64,000 nucleotides of DNA from Rhodanobacteraceae bacterium (GTDB taxonomy: Bacteria; Pseudomonadota; Gammaproteobacteria; Xanthomonadales; SZUA-5). The position numbers were made by a program, and so were the translations under genes. The stretch lies in contig JACKOW010000003.1 of the NCBI GenBank assembly GCA_024234055.1, positions 1 through 64,000 of the forward strand. The letters are read 5' to 3'. The notes beneath the pieces are model-generated. The model worked only from the letters and a program-made list of their open reading frames with translations. It was not told the origin of the DNA and searched no databases. Positions 42,693-52,105 of this stretch are shown piece by piece. Position 1 is the first letter of the stretch, and every line of letters starts with the position of its first letter.

Positions 42693-43163
42693 TCAAACCG
42701 TGCTGAACTGCAAGGTGCGCTCGCTCAGGCGTTCGAACAGCTGCTGCGAATCGGTGGCCGAGCGCAACTCCTCGCACACTTCCGGGTGACTGAACAACTC
42801 GGCCACCTGCGCCAGCAGTGCCAGATGCTGATCGGTGAAATGTTCCGGCACCACCAGCGCCAGCAGCAAATCGACCGCCTCGCCATCCGGCGCATCGAAG
42901 TCGATGCCATCCTTCAGCCGCACGAAGGCGGCTGTCGGCTGGATATCGCTGGCGACGCGTCCATGCGGAATGGCCACACCCTGCCCCAGACCGGTGGAGC
43001 CCAGATGCTCGCGCGCAATCAGCGCTTCGAAAATGGAACGCTGCACGCCAGCATCATGGTCGGCCGACAGCAGATCGGCCAGTTGTTCCAGCAGCCGCTT
43101 CTTGCTGCTGACGCGCAGATCCGCAACAACCCGATCTCGGGCCAGGATATCAATGAGTTGCAT
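42693..43163 (-). CDS. ptsN: PTS-Ntr EIIA protein
   Basis: The 156-residue EIIA-Ntr has phosphorylatable His67 in GVAIPHGR and the family's N-terminal LGSTGLGQG region. EIIA-Ntr regulates potassium transport and stress responses in many proteobacteria. It follows hpf by 9 nt and precedes hprK, the usual rpoN-hpf-ptsN order. Confidence 0.94.
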   Translation of the reverse strand: MQLIDILARDRVVADLRVSSKKRLLEQLADLLSADHDAGVQRSIFEALIAREHLGSTGLGQGVAIPHGRVASDIQPTAAFVRLKDGIDFDAPDGEAVDLLLALVVPEHFTDQHLALLAQVAELFSHPEVCEELRSATDSQQLFERLSERTLQFSTV

Positions 43164-43172
43164 GGTCAGTGA

Positions 43173-43490
43173 TCAGAGGTCAAATCCATCGGCCACGGTG
43201 CTGCGGTGTTCGCTGACCCGCTCCTTGTGACGAACCAGTTGCCGGTCAAGCTTGTCGACCAGTCCATCGATCGCAGCGTAAGCATCCTGTCCTTCCGCCT
43301 TGGCAAACACGGTCTTGCCTCGCAGATTGACCGTGGCCTCGGCATATTGGGCCAGTTTTTCCGTCCCCATGATGACGTGCATGTCGATCACTTTCTCGAA
43401 AGGCTCCACCAGACGAAGCATCTTGCTCTGCGCGTAGCTCTTGAGCGCGTCGGTGATGTCCAACTGATGGCCGGAGATGGTGAGGTTCAT
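43173..43490 (-). CDS. hpf: Short ribosome hibernation promoting factor
   Basis: The 105-residue protein belongs to the short HPF/YfiA class: MNLTISGHQLDITDAL start, YAEATVNLRGKTVFAKAEGQDAYAAID centre, and a basic LVRHKERV tail. It binds the 30S subunit in stationary phase to form 100S dimers. It lies directly downstream of rpoN (113-nt gap). Confidence 0.94.
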   Translation of the reverse strand: MNLTISGHQLDITDALKSYAQSKMLRLVEPFEKVIDMHVIMGTEKLAQYAEATVNLRGKTVFAKAEGQDAYAAIDGLVDKLDRQLVRHKERVSEHRSTVADGFDL

Positions 43491-43603
43491 GGATAGACTC
43501 CTCTGCAGATGAGCGGTTTCAGGGACGAAACCGCGGAGGCATGCGCCAGGGCCCGGGCTGGGGTCCCTGTGATCCGAAATCGCCTGGATGCCATGGACTC
43601 ATG

Positions 43604-45052
43604 TCAGCCTGACCGCACACGTTCGTTGGATGAGGGAATACGCAGGGCTTCACGATACTTGGCGACGGTACGTCGCGCCACCAGAATGCCACGCCGTTTC
43701 AATAATTCCGAAATGCTGCTGTCAGACAAAGGCTTCTGCGGCGGTTCGTCCTCGATGAGCTTCTTGATCATGGCCTGAATCGCGGTACTGGAGGCTTCTC
43801 CGCCATCGCGGGTGGCCACATGGCTGGAGAAGAAATACTTGAACTCGAATGTACCGCGCGGCGTGTGCATGTACTTGCGCGTGGTCACACGGCTGACGGT
43901 GGATTCATGCATGCCGATCTCCTCGGCCACCTCCCGCAGAACCAGGGGCCGCATCGCCTCAGGACCGCGCTCGAGAAAAGCTTCCTGTCGATCGACAATC
44001 ACGCGTGCCACCTTGAGCACGGTCTGATCGCGCTGTTCCAGGCTCTTCAGCAACCAGCGAGCTTCCTGCAACTGGCCTTTCAGGGCCGTGCCTTCGTCGC
44101 GACCGCACTGGCGCAACAGATTGGCGTAGTGATCGTTCACCCGAAGTTTGGGCGCGGCGCCCGGATTCAGCCCCACCTCCCAGCGACCGCGCAGCTTCTG
44201 CACATACACATCGGGCACCACATGTTCGGCGGTCATCGCCGAAAACCGTGAACCGGGCTTGGGTGAGAGCGAGCGAATCAGCGAGATCGCCGCCTCCAGT
44301 TGCGCCTCCGAGACGTCCAGATCCCGCGCCAGACGGCCACGGTCCTGTCTCGCCAGCACCTCCAGATGCGTCGCCACCAGACGCAGGGCCAGCGTCTGTG
44401 CAGGATGATCCTCGTACTGATGCAACTGCACCGACAGGCACTCACGCAAGTCGCGGCTGGCGACGCCCACCGGATCCAGCTGCTGCACAAAATGCCGCAC
44501 CGCCGCCACTTCATCGGCACCTACGCGATGCTCCGGCGCCACGGCCGCGATCAGCGCCTCGTCTGGCTCGGTCAGATAGCCATCGTCGTCCAGCCCCTCG
44601 ACGATGGCGTGAGCGATCGCCAGATCACAGGGGCTGAGGTGCGACAGGTGCAGCTGCCACAGCAGGTGATCGCCGAGATCTGGCACTGCAGCGAAACGCG
44701 AATCACCCTGGCCGTCGTCGTCGTGGTCGTTGCGCGAGCCCGAGGCGTATTCGGGCATTTCGAAGTCGGCCTGATCACGCCAGTCTTCCTCGGCCGCGGC
44801 CTCGGCGGCGGATTCGGGGCTGTCGCTGTCCGCGGAACTCTCGGCCGGGGCCGCCTCAAATTCAGCGGCGCCTTCCGATTCGTTGCCTCCACCCTCGACA
44901 TCGTCCCATTCCAGCATGGGATTGCTCTCGATGGCTTGCGACAGCTCGGTTTGCAGTTCCAGCGTCGACAGGGTCAGTAGTCGGATCGCCTGCTTCAGCT
45001 GCGGGGTCAACGTCAGCTGTTGGCCGATACGGAGTTGGAGACTTGGCTTCAT
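43604..45052 (-). CDS. rpoN: RNA polymerase sigma-54 factor
   Basis: The 482-residue sigma factor shows region I (LRIGQQLTLTPQLKQAIRLL), an acidic Glu/Asp-rich region II at about 52-115, the core-binding domain, a helix-turn-helix region (EIGMHESTVSRVTTRKY), and the C-terminal RpoN box ARRTVAKYREAL that reads the -24 element. It heads the leftward rpoN-hpf-ptsN-hprK-rapZ-EIIA-ptsH-ptsI block. Confidence 0.96.
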   Translation of the reverse strand: MKPSLQLRIGQQLTLTPQLKQAIRLLTLSTLELQTELSQAIESNPMLEWDDVEGGGNESEGAAEFEAAPAESSADSDSPESAAEAAAEEDWRDQADFEMPEYASGSRNDHDDDGQGDSRFAAVPDLGDHLLWQLHLSHLSPCDLAIAHAIVEGLDDDGYLTEPDEALIAAVAPEHRVGADEVAAVRHFVQQLDPVGVASRDLRECLSVQLHQYEDHPAQTLALRLVATHLEVLARQDRGRLARDLDVSEAQLEAAISLIRSLSPKPGSRFSAMTAEHVVPDVYVQKLRGRWEVGLNPGAAPKLRVNDHYANLLRQCGRDEGTALKGQLQEARWLLKSLEQRDQTVLKVARVIVDRQEAFLERGPEAMRPLVLREVAEEIGMHESTVSRVTTRKYMHTPRGTFEFKYFFSSHVATRDGGEASSTAIQAMIKKLIEDEPPQKPLSDSSISELLKRRGILVARRTVAKYREALRIPSSNERVRSG

Positions 45053-45182
45053 GCTCTTAGTCTGCGTGCCGCGCGCAGCGGATGCCAGTGGTTGGAGTCC
45101 AAAACGTCCGTTTTTGATGCGTCATTGCGAGCCCTCTCTATCGGCCCGATGCTGCCCACGGGCCATGAACCACAAGCTGTTT

Positions 45183-45256
45183 GTAGGAGCGACCTCGCGT
45201 CGCGACCGGCCGACCTCACGTCCGCAGCAGCGGTCGCGCCACAAGGGCGCTCCTAC
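45183..45256. repeat. Family A inverted pair
   Basis: GTAGGAGCGACCTCGCGTCG at 45183 and a diverged reverse copy ending GCGCTCCTAC at 45256. Confidence 0.8.
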
Positions 45257-45321
45257 AGGTGGATGAATCCGGCGCTGCGCTCACGCGGACGGCAAATCAA
45301 TAAATTACGACATGGGTTCAT

Positions 45322-45412
45322 GGAGAGGAGGGCAGCGACCAAGCAATCCAGTGCCCTTGAACCAGAGCGACTGGATTGCTTCCCCCGGATCAAGTCCGGG
45401 CTCGCAATGACG
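45322..45412. repeat. Palindromic repeat, family C, diverged copy
   Basis: It contains AGCAATCCAG, its complement CTGGATTGCT, and the terminal CTCGCAATGAC shared with the other copies. Confidence 0.7.
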
Positions 45413-45495
45413 CCGGTTCAGGGCCCATGGGCGATGTCAGGACTGGCTCATCGCGACGTCGATGGCGCCGCAAGGACGCTCCGACTGCAACAAAG

Positions 45496-45522
45496 AAAAT
45501 GGCGCCACGCAGGCGCCATTTT
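45496..45522 (-). terminator. Rho-independent terminator of secDF
   Basis: A perfect 11-bp stem AAAATGGCGCC/GGCGCCATTTT with a 5-nt loop, about 20 nt after the secF stop. The A/T ends give a U-tract on either strand, so it could terminate in both directions. Confidence 0.85.
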
Positions 45523-45542
45523 CAGTCCCGTCAGCTCTGGCG

Positions 45543-46493
45543 TCAGGGACGCAAAGCCAGCGCCGGATCTTCCTTCTTGACCACCTGCAGGTCGCTCTTG
45601 GTGACACCCAGCCACAACAGGATCGGGTTGCAGAAGAAGATAGACGACAGCGTGCCGATGAACACGCCGAAGATCACGGTGATGGCAAAGCCTTCCACCG
45701 CCGGACCACCGATCAGATAAAGCGAGAACAGCGCGAAGAAGGTGGTCAGTCCGGTGATGAACGTACGCGACAGCGTGTTGTTCACCGCCTTGTTGATGGT
45801 TTCTTCCGGCGGCAGCTTGCGTGCACTGCGGAAAATTTCACGCACGCGGTCAAACACCACCACCTTGTCGTTGATCGAGTAACCGGCCACGGTCAACAAG
45901 CCCGCCAGCACGGTCAGATCGAAGTTCAAGCCCAGCAAGCAGACGAAACCCAGACTGATGATGACGTCATGAACTTCACCGGCGATGGCGGCCAAGCCAA
46001 AGCGCCATTCGAAACGCATGGCCACGTACAACATGATGGTCAGGATGACAAAAACGACCGCGATGACGCCGCTTTCCGTCAGTTCTTCACCCACCTGCGG
46101 CCCGACGAATTCGCTGCGCTTGACGGTGGCTTCGAGCCCGGCGTCATTCAGGGCCTTGCCCACCGATTCCGCCATCTCGCGCTGACGGTCGGCATTGGCC
46201 TCACCCTTGGCAATGGGCGGCAGGCGCATGGCGGCTTCCCGGGCGCCGCCGATGCTCTGCACGGTGAAGTTCACGAAACCGGCCTGATCCAGCGCCGAGC
46301 GCACCTTGTCGATTTCCACCGGTTGCGCAAACTCGGCTTCGACCAGCGTGCCGCCCGTGAAATCCAGCGCCAGATTCAGGCCGCGCACGCCGAGCAGCAC
46401 GATCGAGGCGATGAAGAGGAACGCGGAAATCGCCACCGCCACATTGCGCCAACGCATGAACTGGATGTTGGCATTCGGATTGAAAAATTCCAT
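45543..46493 (-). CDS. secF: Protein translocase subunit SecF
   Basis: SecF with SecD uses the proton gradient to pull exported proteins through SecYEG. The 316-residue protein has six membrane helices of RND type, with TM1 after RWRNVAVAISAFLFIASIV, the FTGGTLVE periplasmic start, and the GYSINDKVVVFDRVRE signature. It lies 26 nt after secD and is followed by the terminator. Confidence 0.96.
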   Translation of the reverse strand: MEFFNPNANIQFMRWRNVAVAISAFLFIASIVLLGVRGLNLALDFTGGTLVEAEFAQPVEIDKVRSALDQAGFVNFTVQSIGGAREAAMRLPPIAKGEANADRQREMAESVGKALNDAGLEATVKRSEFVGPQVGEELTESGVIAVVFVILTIMLYVAMRFEWRFGLAAIAGEVHDVIISLGFVCLLGLNFDLTVLAGLLTVAGYSINDKVVVFDRVREIFRSARKLPPEETINKAVNNTLSRTFITGLTTFFALFSLYLIGGPAVEGFAITVIFGVFIGTLSSIFFCNPILLWLGVTKSDLQVVKKEDPALALRP

Positions 46494-46519
46494 GTTGAGC
46501 TCCTGGTGTCGTTCGCGGA

Positions 46520-48376
46520 TCAGACCGAGATCGACGAGACTTTGCGGCGGTTGCCGTAGATCAGCGACATGATCATCTGGGTCACCATGACGGCGCTGAA
46601 CATCGAGGTCAGGATGCCGGTCAGCAGCGTGACAGCGAAGCCCTTCACCGGACCGGCGCCGAAGGCAAACATCGCCACCGCCGCAAACAGGGTGGTCAAA
46701 TTGGCGTCCAGAATCGTGCCCCAGGCCTTCTCATAGCCGGCACGCAGCGAGTTGACCGGTGAATTGCCCGAGCGGATTTCCTCGCGGATACGTTCGGCAA
46801 TCAACACGTTGGCGTCGACCGCCATGCCCAGGGTCAACACGATACCGGCGATACCCGGCATGGTCAGCGTCGCGCCCAGCGCACTCAACACTGCCAACAG
46901 CAGCAGCAGATTCACCATTAGCCCGACGACCGCAACCACACCTACCAGCCGATAGTAGATGACCACGAACACGCAGATCAGGACAAAACCGATGACGGTG
47001 GCCTCCATGCCGCGCTTGATGTTGTCGGCACCCAGGCTCGGACCAATGATGCGTTCTTCGATGATGTCCACCGGTACGGCCAAGGAACCGGCGCGGAGCA
47101 GCAGGGCGAGATCCTTGGCATAGGTGGAGCTTTCGAGCCCAGTGGTCTGGAACTGATTGCTGAAGACGCCGCGAATGGTGGCGACGCTGATGACGGTCTG
47201 GGTTTCCTTGGAAGATCGAACCTCCTTGCCATCGACCATCTTGAACTCGGGGATGCGCTCGATGTAGACCACCGCCATTGGTCGGCCGACGTTCTCGCTG
47301 GTGAAGTCCAGCATGCGCGAGCCGCCGACACTGTCGAGGCGCACGGAAACCATCGGTGTGCCGCTCTGCTGATCGTAGCCGCTGGTGGCATCGACCAGCT
47401 GGTCGCCGGTGGCGATGACTTCCTTCTTCAACAGCACCGGACGGCCGTTCTTCTCGTAGTAGAGCTTGGAATCGGGCGGTACGCGGCCGGTGGTGGCGGC
47501 TTCCTCGGCGTTGGCCGTGTCATTGACCGCGCGATACTCCAGCGTTGCCGTGGCACCGAGGATCTTCTTGGCTGCGGCCGTGTCCTGCACGCCGGGCAGC
47601 TGCACGACGATACGGGTCTGGCCCTGCTGGGCAATGATCGGCTCGGCCACACCCAATTCGCTGACGCGATTGCGCAAGGTGGTGACGTTCTGCTCGATCG
47701 TGTGCTTCTGCGCCTCGGCAATCTTCTCGGGCTTGATCCGTGCCAGCAACAAGGTATCGGAGCTGACCGCTTCTTCCACGAGCAAGTCGGGCGACTTCTC
47801 GGCCAGCTCGGTCAGCGCCTTGTCACGATCGGCATTGGTGATCAGTTGAATGGAGAGGCCATCACGGGTCGGCGTGACGCTGCGATAGGCGATCTTGGCC
47901 GTCCGCAGGATCTGGTAGACCTCGGTAACGTAACGCTCTTCCAGCTTGGTGCGTGCTGCCACCTGATCCACTTCCATCAGGAAGTGCACGCCACCCTGCA
48001 GGTCCAGGCCCTTGGTGACCGGGCGCGCATGGATCGCGCTCAGCCAGCCCGGCACGGTAGAGGCCAGATTCAGGGCCACGATGTAGTTCTGACCCAGATC
48101 TTCCTTCAAGGCTGTTGATGCCTTGAGCTGCAGGTCGGCATCGTCAAAACGCACCATCAGGCGATCTTCGGTGCGCTTGACGCCGAAGTAGGGAATTTCC
48201 TTGCCCTTGAGCGTGCCTTCGACACGGCCTTCGAGCGCGGCGTCGATGGTCGCACCGCGGCTGGCGGAAATCTGGATGGCCGGTTGCTCAGGAAAAGCGT
48301 TGGGCAGCGAATACAGGGCCGCCAGTACGATCAGCACGACCACCAGGCCGAGCTTCCACTTAGGATATTCGAACAT
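46520..48376 (-). CDS. secD: Protein translocase subunit SecD
   Basis: The 618-residue protein has TM1 at the N-terminus, the P1 periplasmic domain with GLDLQGGVHFLMEVD, and the C-terminal five helices with the conserved GLGADNIKRGMEA and MAVDANVLIAERIREE motifs. Organisation matches E. coli secD. It lies between yajC and secF. Confidence 0.96.
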   Translation of the reverse strand: MFEYPKWKLGLVVVLIVLAALYSLPNAFPEQPAIQISASRGATIDAALEGRVEGTLKGKEIPYFGVKRTEDRLMVRFDDADLQLKASTALKEDLGQNYIVALNLASTVPGWLSAIHARPVTKGLDLQGGVHFLMEVDQVAARTKLEERYVTEVYQILRTAKIAYRSVTPTRDGLSIQLITNADRDKALTELAEKSPDLLVEEAVSSDTLLLARIKPEKIAEAQKHTIEQNVTTLRNRVSELGVAEPIIAQQGQTRIVVQLPGVQDTAAAKKILGATATLEYRAVNDTANAEEAATTGRVPPDSKLYYEKNGRPVLLKKEVIATGDQLVDATSGYDQQSGTPMVSVRLDSVGGSRMLDFTSENVGRPMAVVYIERIPEFKMVDGKEVRSSKETQTVISVATIRGVFSNQFQTTGLESSTYAKDLALLLRAGSLAVPVDIIEERIIGPSLGADNIKRGMEATVIGFVLICVFVVIYYRLVGVVAVVGLMVNLLLLLAVLSALGATLTMPGIAGIVLTLGMAVDANVLIAERIREEIRSGNSPVNSLRAGYEKAWGTILDANLTTLFAAVAMFAFGAGPVKGFAVTLLTGILTSMFSAVMVTQMIMSLIYGNRRKVSSISV

Positions 48377-48432
48377 CGATCACCCCGATCGAGGCTACAG
48401 AAACGTAGGGATGGTTAGGAACCTGGCAGAGC

Positions 48433-48759
48433 TCAGGCGGATTTGTAGGTGCCCTTGGGCAAGACCGCGCCGAGCGCGTGCTTCTGCACCTTGATGCGCA
48501 CACCCTGAGCGACTTCCAGGGTCACGAAACTGTCGCCAACCTCTTCGATACGACCGAGAACGCCGCCGGTGGTGACGATTTCATCGCCGCGGCCTAGCGC
48601 CTCGACCATCTTCTTGTGGTCGGCCATGCGCTTCTGTTGCGGGCGAATCAGAAGAAAATAGAAGATGGCGAAGAACACCAGCAACATGATGAGACTGGGC
48701 CACATGCTGGGCTGTTGCCCGGCGGCCTGCGCGTACGCGGGGGAGATCAAGAAATCCAT
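48433..48759 (-). CDS. yajC: Preprotein translocase accessory subunit YajC
   Basis: The 108-residue protein has one membrane helix (LIMLLVFFAIFYFLLIRPQQKR) with the diagnostic RPQQKR end and a C-terminal cytosolic domain ending VLPKGT. The start at 48759 (MDFLISPAYA, with AGGA upstream) is chosen over a 14-residue upstream extension because it matches E. coli YajC. It heads the yajC-secD-secF operon. Confidence 0.95.
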   Translation of the reverse strand: MDFLISPAYAQAAGQQPSMWPSLIMLLVFFAIFYFLLIRPQQKRMADHKKMVEALGRGDEIVTTGGVLGRIEEVGDSFVTLEVAQGVRIKVQKHALGAVLPKGTYKSA

Positions 48760-48957
48760 GAAGTCCTGCTCGTTGGCGATGATGGGGCGCGACAAAGTCA
48801 CGGAATAGCCGCCTAGTATGCCACAGCCATGGGCTGCGGTTTCAGGCCTGCGGTTGTTAGATCAGGGCGACTCGGGAAACATCAAGAGCCGATGAAGAGA
48901 GAAATGCGGCGGCATGCCACCGCTGCAAACAGACACCGTTGGGGGCGGACTCTTGTT

Positions 48958-49005
48958 GTGGGAGTCCCGGTCGCACCTGGCGGTGCGCTTATTCGCGCAA
49001 CAAAC
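48958..49005. repeat. Repeat family F
   Basis: 48-bp copy (GTGGGAGTCCCGGTCGC ... CGCGCAACAAAC), inverted relative to 35884-35931 and 53622-53659, joined directly to the heptamer element that follows. Confidence 0.8.
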
Positions 49006-49006
49006 T

Positions 49007-49088
49007 GGGGCGAGGGGCAGGGGCCCAAGCTTGCTGCATGGTCAGATCGTGCGGCGTGGTGGGTCCCCTGCCCCTTGCCCCCCGCCCC
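49007..49088. mobile_element. Heptamer-ended element, copy 1 (82 bp)
   Basis: Three left heptamers (49007-49027: GGGGCGA, GGGGCAG, GGGCCCA), a 33-nt core (49028-49060) and four right heptamers (49061-49088: GGGTCCC, CTGCCCC, TTGCCCC, CCGCCCC). The core matches that of copy 2 (53559-53591) at 23 of 33 positions, and the left-end third units and right-end units correspond one to one. Calling it a mobile element is an inference from the two matched copies. Confidence 0.6.
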
Positions 49089-49130
49089 TATCATGTGACC
49101 CTGAAATCAATGTTTCACGGTGTGTTTGGT

Positions 49131-49194
49131 GAGAGCGGACTTTGTCCGCGATCGGCCTTGCGGCAGTCCCGGTCGCGGACCGAGTCCGCTCCCA
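49131..49194. repeat. Palindromic repeat, family E
   Basis: GAGCGGACTTTGTCCGCGATC and an inverted partner ending GAGTCCGCTCCC. Related copies with GATTCATCCGCG are at 58975-59085. Confidence 0.75.
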
Positions 49195-49307
49195 CTGGGC
49201 GCTGAGAACGCCCTTTCCGGGGGCCGAAAAATGCCGCAGCGCACAACAAACACTCGGACGGCGTGGAATATGCTGCGCGTACGCCTGCGCAGAAGGATTC
49301 TGATCGA

Positions 49308-50714
49308 GTGCGACTGAGGAGCTTGAGCGGCCTGGACGCTGGTTTCCTGTACCTGGAGGCCGCTGGCACACCGATGCACGTTGGCAGCCTGATGCTGCTC
49401 ACACCGCCGAAGAAGCGCGGCTACGATTTCCACAGCGCGGTACAGGCGCTGATTGCCGAGCGCTTGCCCAAGGCCCGCGCCCTCAAGCGGCAACTGGTCG
49501 AAGCGCCGCTGGAATTGGCGCATCCGATGTGGAGCGAGGCGAGGCACCTGGATCTCGACGCCCATATCGTGCGCGTGCGCCTGCCGCGCGCTGGCACCGA
49601 AGCGCAATTGCTGCGCTGCGTCTCCGAGCTGCACGCCGAACAACTGCCGCGCGATCGGCCCCTGTGGCAACTGGTGGTCATTGACGGTCTGGCCAGTGGC
49701 GAAGTGGCGCTGTACTCAAAGATTCACCATGCACTGCTCGATGGCCAGGGCGGCATTGCCCTCGCCCAGGCGCTGCTCGATCTGGAATCGCATATACCCA
49801 AGCCGAGAGAGCCGGAGGCCGCATCGGCGGACGACGATGCGGCGCCGCGCAAGCGCGACCGCGCCAACACCGCGGTTCGGGCCACGGTCAGCCAGTTTGC
49901 GCGTCTGATCCAGGCTGTCCCGGCGACGCTGAAGATGGCGGGCCACGCACTCAGCGAGGCCGGCAGTCTGGTCGGACGATTGCGTGAGACCGTGCTGCTG
50001 GCGCCGAAAACCGCCTTCAATGTTCACATCGGCCCTGATCGGGCCTTTGCCGTCGCCAGTTTCGATCTGGCCCGGATCAAACGCGTCACCAAGGCTTTCG
50101 GTGTGAGCCTGAACGATGTGGTGCTGGCCATGGTCGCCCATGCCCTGCGCGAGTACCTGCGCAAGCACGAATCTCTGCCGGACGAGGCGATGGTGGTCGC
50201 GATGCCGATCTCGCTGCGCGGCGCCGGTGATGGTGAAGCCAACAATCAGGTTTCCATGGTCCAGTGCCCCCTGCCCACGCACCTCGCCAACGCGTTGCAG
50301 CGCTTGCGGTCTATCCATGAATCCACGGCCGGAATCAAGAATCGTGTGGCCGCGGTCAAGGATCTGATTCCCACCGACTTCCCGGGTCTCGCAGCGCCGA
50401 TCTGGGCCTCCGGGCTGAGTCGACTATGGGCCCGCGGCCGAATTTCCGAGCGCTTGCCGGCCCTGGCCAATCTGGTGGTCTCCAATGTGCCCGGCCCACC
50501 GGTTGATCTCTTTCTGGCCGGCGCCCGACTGCGGCACTACTACCCGGTATCGATCGTGACCCACGGTCTGGGCCTGAACATCACCGTCCAGAGTTATGCC
50601 GGTCAGCTTGAGTTTGGCCTGATCAGCGCCAGAGATGTCGTGGAGCGACCGGACAACATCGCCCGAGGCCTGTCCCGCGGCCTCGACGCATTGGAGCGGA
50701 GCATCAAGGCATGA
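49308..50714 (+). CDS. Wax ester synthase/diacylglycerol acyltransferase
   Basis: This bifunctional WS/DGAT joins acyl-CoA to fatty alcohols or diacylglycerol to make storage lipids at the membrane. The ~468-residue protein has the catalytic HHALLDG (His140-141 with the start chosen), the PLW motif before it (RPLWQLVVIDG), and the later NDVVLAMVAHALR motif. The GTG at 49308, with AAGGA 10 nt upstream, is preferred to an ATG at 49263. Its stop overlaps the lipase start. Near alkB it suggests storage of alkane-derived acyl chains. Confidence 0.92.
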   Translation: MRLRSLSGLDAGFLYLEAAGTPMHVGSLMLLTPPKKRGYDFHSAVQALIAERLPKARALKRQLVEAPLELAHPMWSEARHLDLDAHIVRVRLPRAGTEAQLLRCVSELHAEQLPRDRPLWQLVVIDGLASGEVALYSKIHHALLDGQGGIALAQALLDLESHIPKPREPEAASADDDAAPRKRDRANTAVRATVSQFARLIQAVPATLKMAGHALSEAGSLVGRLRETVLLAPKTAFNVHIGPDRAFAVASFDLARIKRVTKAFGVSLNDVVLAMVAHALREYLRKHESLPDEAMVVAMPISLRGAGDGEANNQVSMVQCPLPTHLANALQRLRSIHESTAGIKNRVAAVKDLIPTDFPGLAAPIWASGLSRLWARGRISERLPALANLVVSNVPGPPVDLFLAGARLRHYYPVSIVTHGLGLNITVQSYAGQLEFGLISARDVVERPDNIARGLSRGLDALERSIKA

Positions 50715-51520
50715 GTGAAACCAGAACCCGGCAGGTCAGGTCTGCGCAAAGCCCCCAGGCGCCCTCGCGTCTGCTGTTGGCGCTGGAATCGCGCGCCGTA
50801 TTCGAGTGGGCGTCCTTTGCACTGGCGTGGCCCTGGCTGAAACGTGCACCCAAAGGCGACGGTCACCCGGTACTGGTATTGCCTGGCCTGGTCGCTGGCG
50901 ACAGCAGCACCTGGCCATTGCGCCGCTTTCTGGAAGAACTCGGCTACGTGGCCTATCCATGGAAACTGGGTGTGAATTTCGGCCCGCGCGGTGAGACGGT
51001 GCCCAAATTGCTGACTCGGGTGCGCAACATTCACCGCAAGCACGGTCGCAAGGTCAGCGTCATTGGCTGGTCCCTGGGTGGCGCCATGGCCAGAGCATTG
51101 GGCGCACGCATGCCCGATCAGGTGCGCAATGTAGTGACCCTGGGCTCGCCGGTGCAGCCGCATCCGCATGCCACCAATGCCTGGAAGGTCTTTGAAGCCG
51201 TGAGCGGCTGGCGCAGCGATGATCCGGAATTGCACGAAATGGCCAGGGCGCACCCGTTGATGCCCAACACCTCGATATTCAGCAAGGCCGACGGCATCGT
51301 CTCCTGGCGCGCCTCACTGGCGCCGGACGCGCCGCACAGCGAGAACATTGAAATTGCCGCCAGCCATCTGGGCATCGGCGTCAATCCGCTGGCGCTGTGG
51401 GCCATAGCCGATCGGTTGTCGCAGCCCGAAGGCGGCTGGAAACCCTTCGAGCGTGACGGACTGCTGCGCTGGCTGCTGTTCCGGCAGCCGCATCAGTTCC
51501 GGTTTGCGCAACTGCTCTGA
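50711..51520 (+). CDS. Alpha/beta-hydrolase lipase/esterase
   Basis: The 269-residue protein has the alpha/beta-hydrolase oxyanion region VLVLPGLVAGDSSTW and nucleophile elbow GWSLGG (Ser121), followed by LGSPVQPHPHATN. The catalytic acid and histidine are likely Asp in SKADGIVSW and His in ASHLGIGVNP. There is no signal peptide. It is translationally coupled to the wax ester synthase and may mobilise the stored lipid; the substrate is an inference. Confidence 0.88.
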   Translation: MSETRTRQVRSAQSPQAPSRLLLALESRAVFEWASFALAWPWLKRAPKGDGHPVLVLPGLVAGDSSTWPLRRFLEELGYVAYPWKLGVNFGPRGETVPKLLTRVRNIHRKHGRKVSVIGWSLGGAMARALGARMPDQVRNVVTLGSPVQPHPHATNAWKVFEAVSGWRSDDPELHEMARAHPLMPNTSIFSKADGIVSWRASLAPDAPHSENIEIAASHLGIGVNPLALWAIADRLSQPEGGWKPFERDGLLRWLLFRQPHQFRFAQLL

Positions 51521-51730
51521 GCCGCCGCGGCCGCACGCCACCGATCTGGCGCAGCCCTCAGTGCGCGCAGCGCGCCGGGGGCGATGAAGCGCAAGGCGCC
51601 AACGCAGCTGTTGAACCCTGGGCGACGCGTTTTCTGCGCCATTTGTTCCCTGCTTCTGCAAACTCGCTCCACAGTTGCCGAGCACACTGTGCTCACTGCC
51701 GAAGACACGATCGGCCAATAGGAGATGAGG

Positions 51731-52072
51731 ATGAGCCGTCACTGGATATTGCTTGCAGCACTGCTGTTCGCCCCGATGCTGCAGGCCCAGCCTGCCCCCG
51801 AGCGCGACCCCAACCGCTTGCCGCCACCGGTGGAACGGGTGCTGGAACAGCTGTCACTGGACGACGCCACCCGCAGCCAGGTCAGGGAAACACTGCTGCG
51901 CCAGCGTGCCGAGCGTGAGCAGGCTGATCGCAGCCTGCGCGAGCGTCACCGAGCCGAACTGGCGGCCTTGCTGACCCCAGACCAGCTGGTCGCCCTGGAT
52001 GCCGCGCGTCCGCCACCGCCGGGACATCGCGGCGAAGACGGTCGTCGCCCGCCGCCCCCGCGAGCGCCCTGA
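51731..52072 (+). CDS. Small periplasmic helical protein (Spy/CpxP-like in pattern)
   Basis: About 113 residues: signal peptide HWILLAALLFAPMLQAQ, then two or three amphipathic helices dense in Arg/Glu/Gln (RSQVRETLLRQRAEREQADR), LTPDQLVALD, and a proline-rich end. The pattern resembles heavy-metal-responsive or Spy/CpxP chaperone-like proteins, without a clear LTxxQ pair. The ATG at 51731 (AGGAG 6 nt upstream) is preferred over 51725. Function is not assigned. Confidence 0.65.
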   Translation: MSRHWILLAALLFAPMLQAQPAPERDPNRLPPPVERVLEQLSLDDATRSQVRETLLRQRAEREQADRSLRERHRAELAALLTPDQLVALDAARPPPPGHRGEDGRRPPPPRAP

Positions 52073-52105
52073 GGCCAGATCCACGGGCGCAGGGCAGCAC
52101 ACCCT

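Larger units (their letters stand above)
45053..45542. other. Gap between rpoN and secF with repeats
   Basis: These 490 nt contain a fragment of family C (45120-45133), a family A inverted pair (45183-45256), a diverged family C copy (45322-45412) and the secF terminator. I see no gene. Confidence 0.75.
48760..49307. other. Gap between yajC and the wax ester synthase gene
   Basis: About 550 nt containing family F (48958-49005), a heptamer-ended element (49007-49088) and a family E inverted repeat (49131-49194). The promoter of the divergent yajC and wax ester genes must be here but is not clear by eye. Confidence 0.7.

Noticed and set aside
42664..42777. Longer N-terminus for HprK
   Set aside because: The frame is open, but the residues do not resemble the family. 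The ATG at 42663 gives the expected length of about 317.
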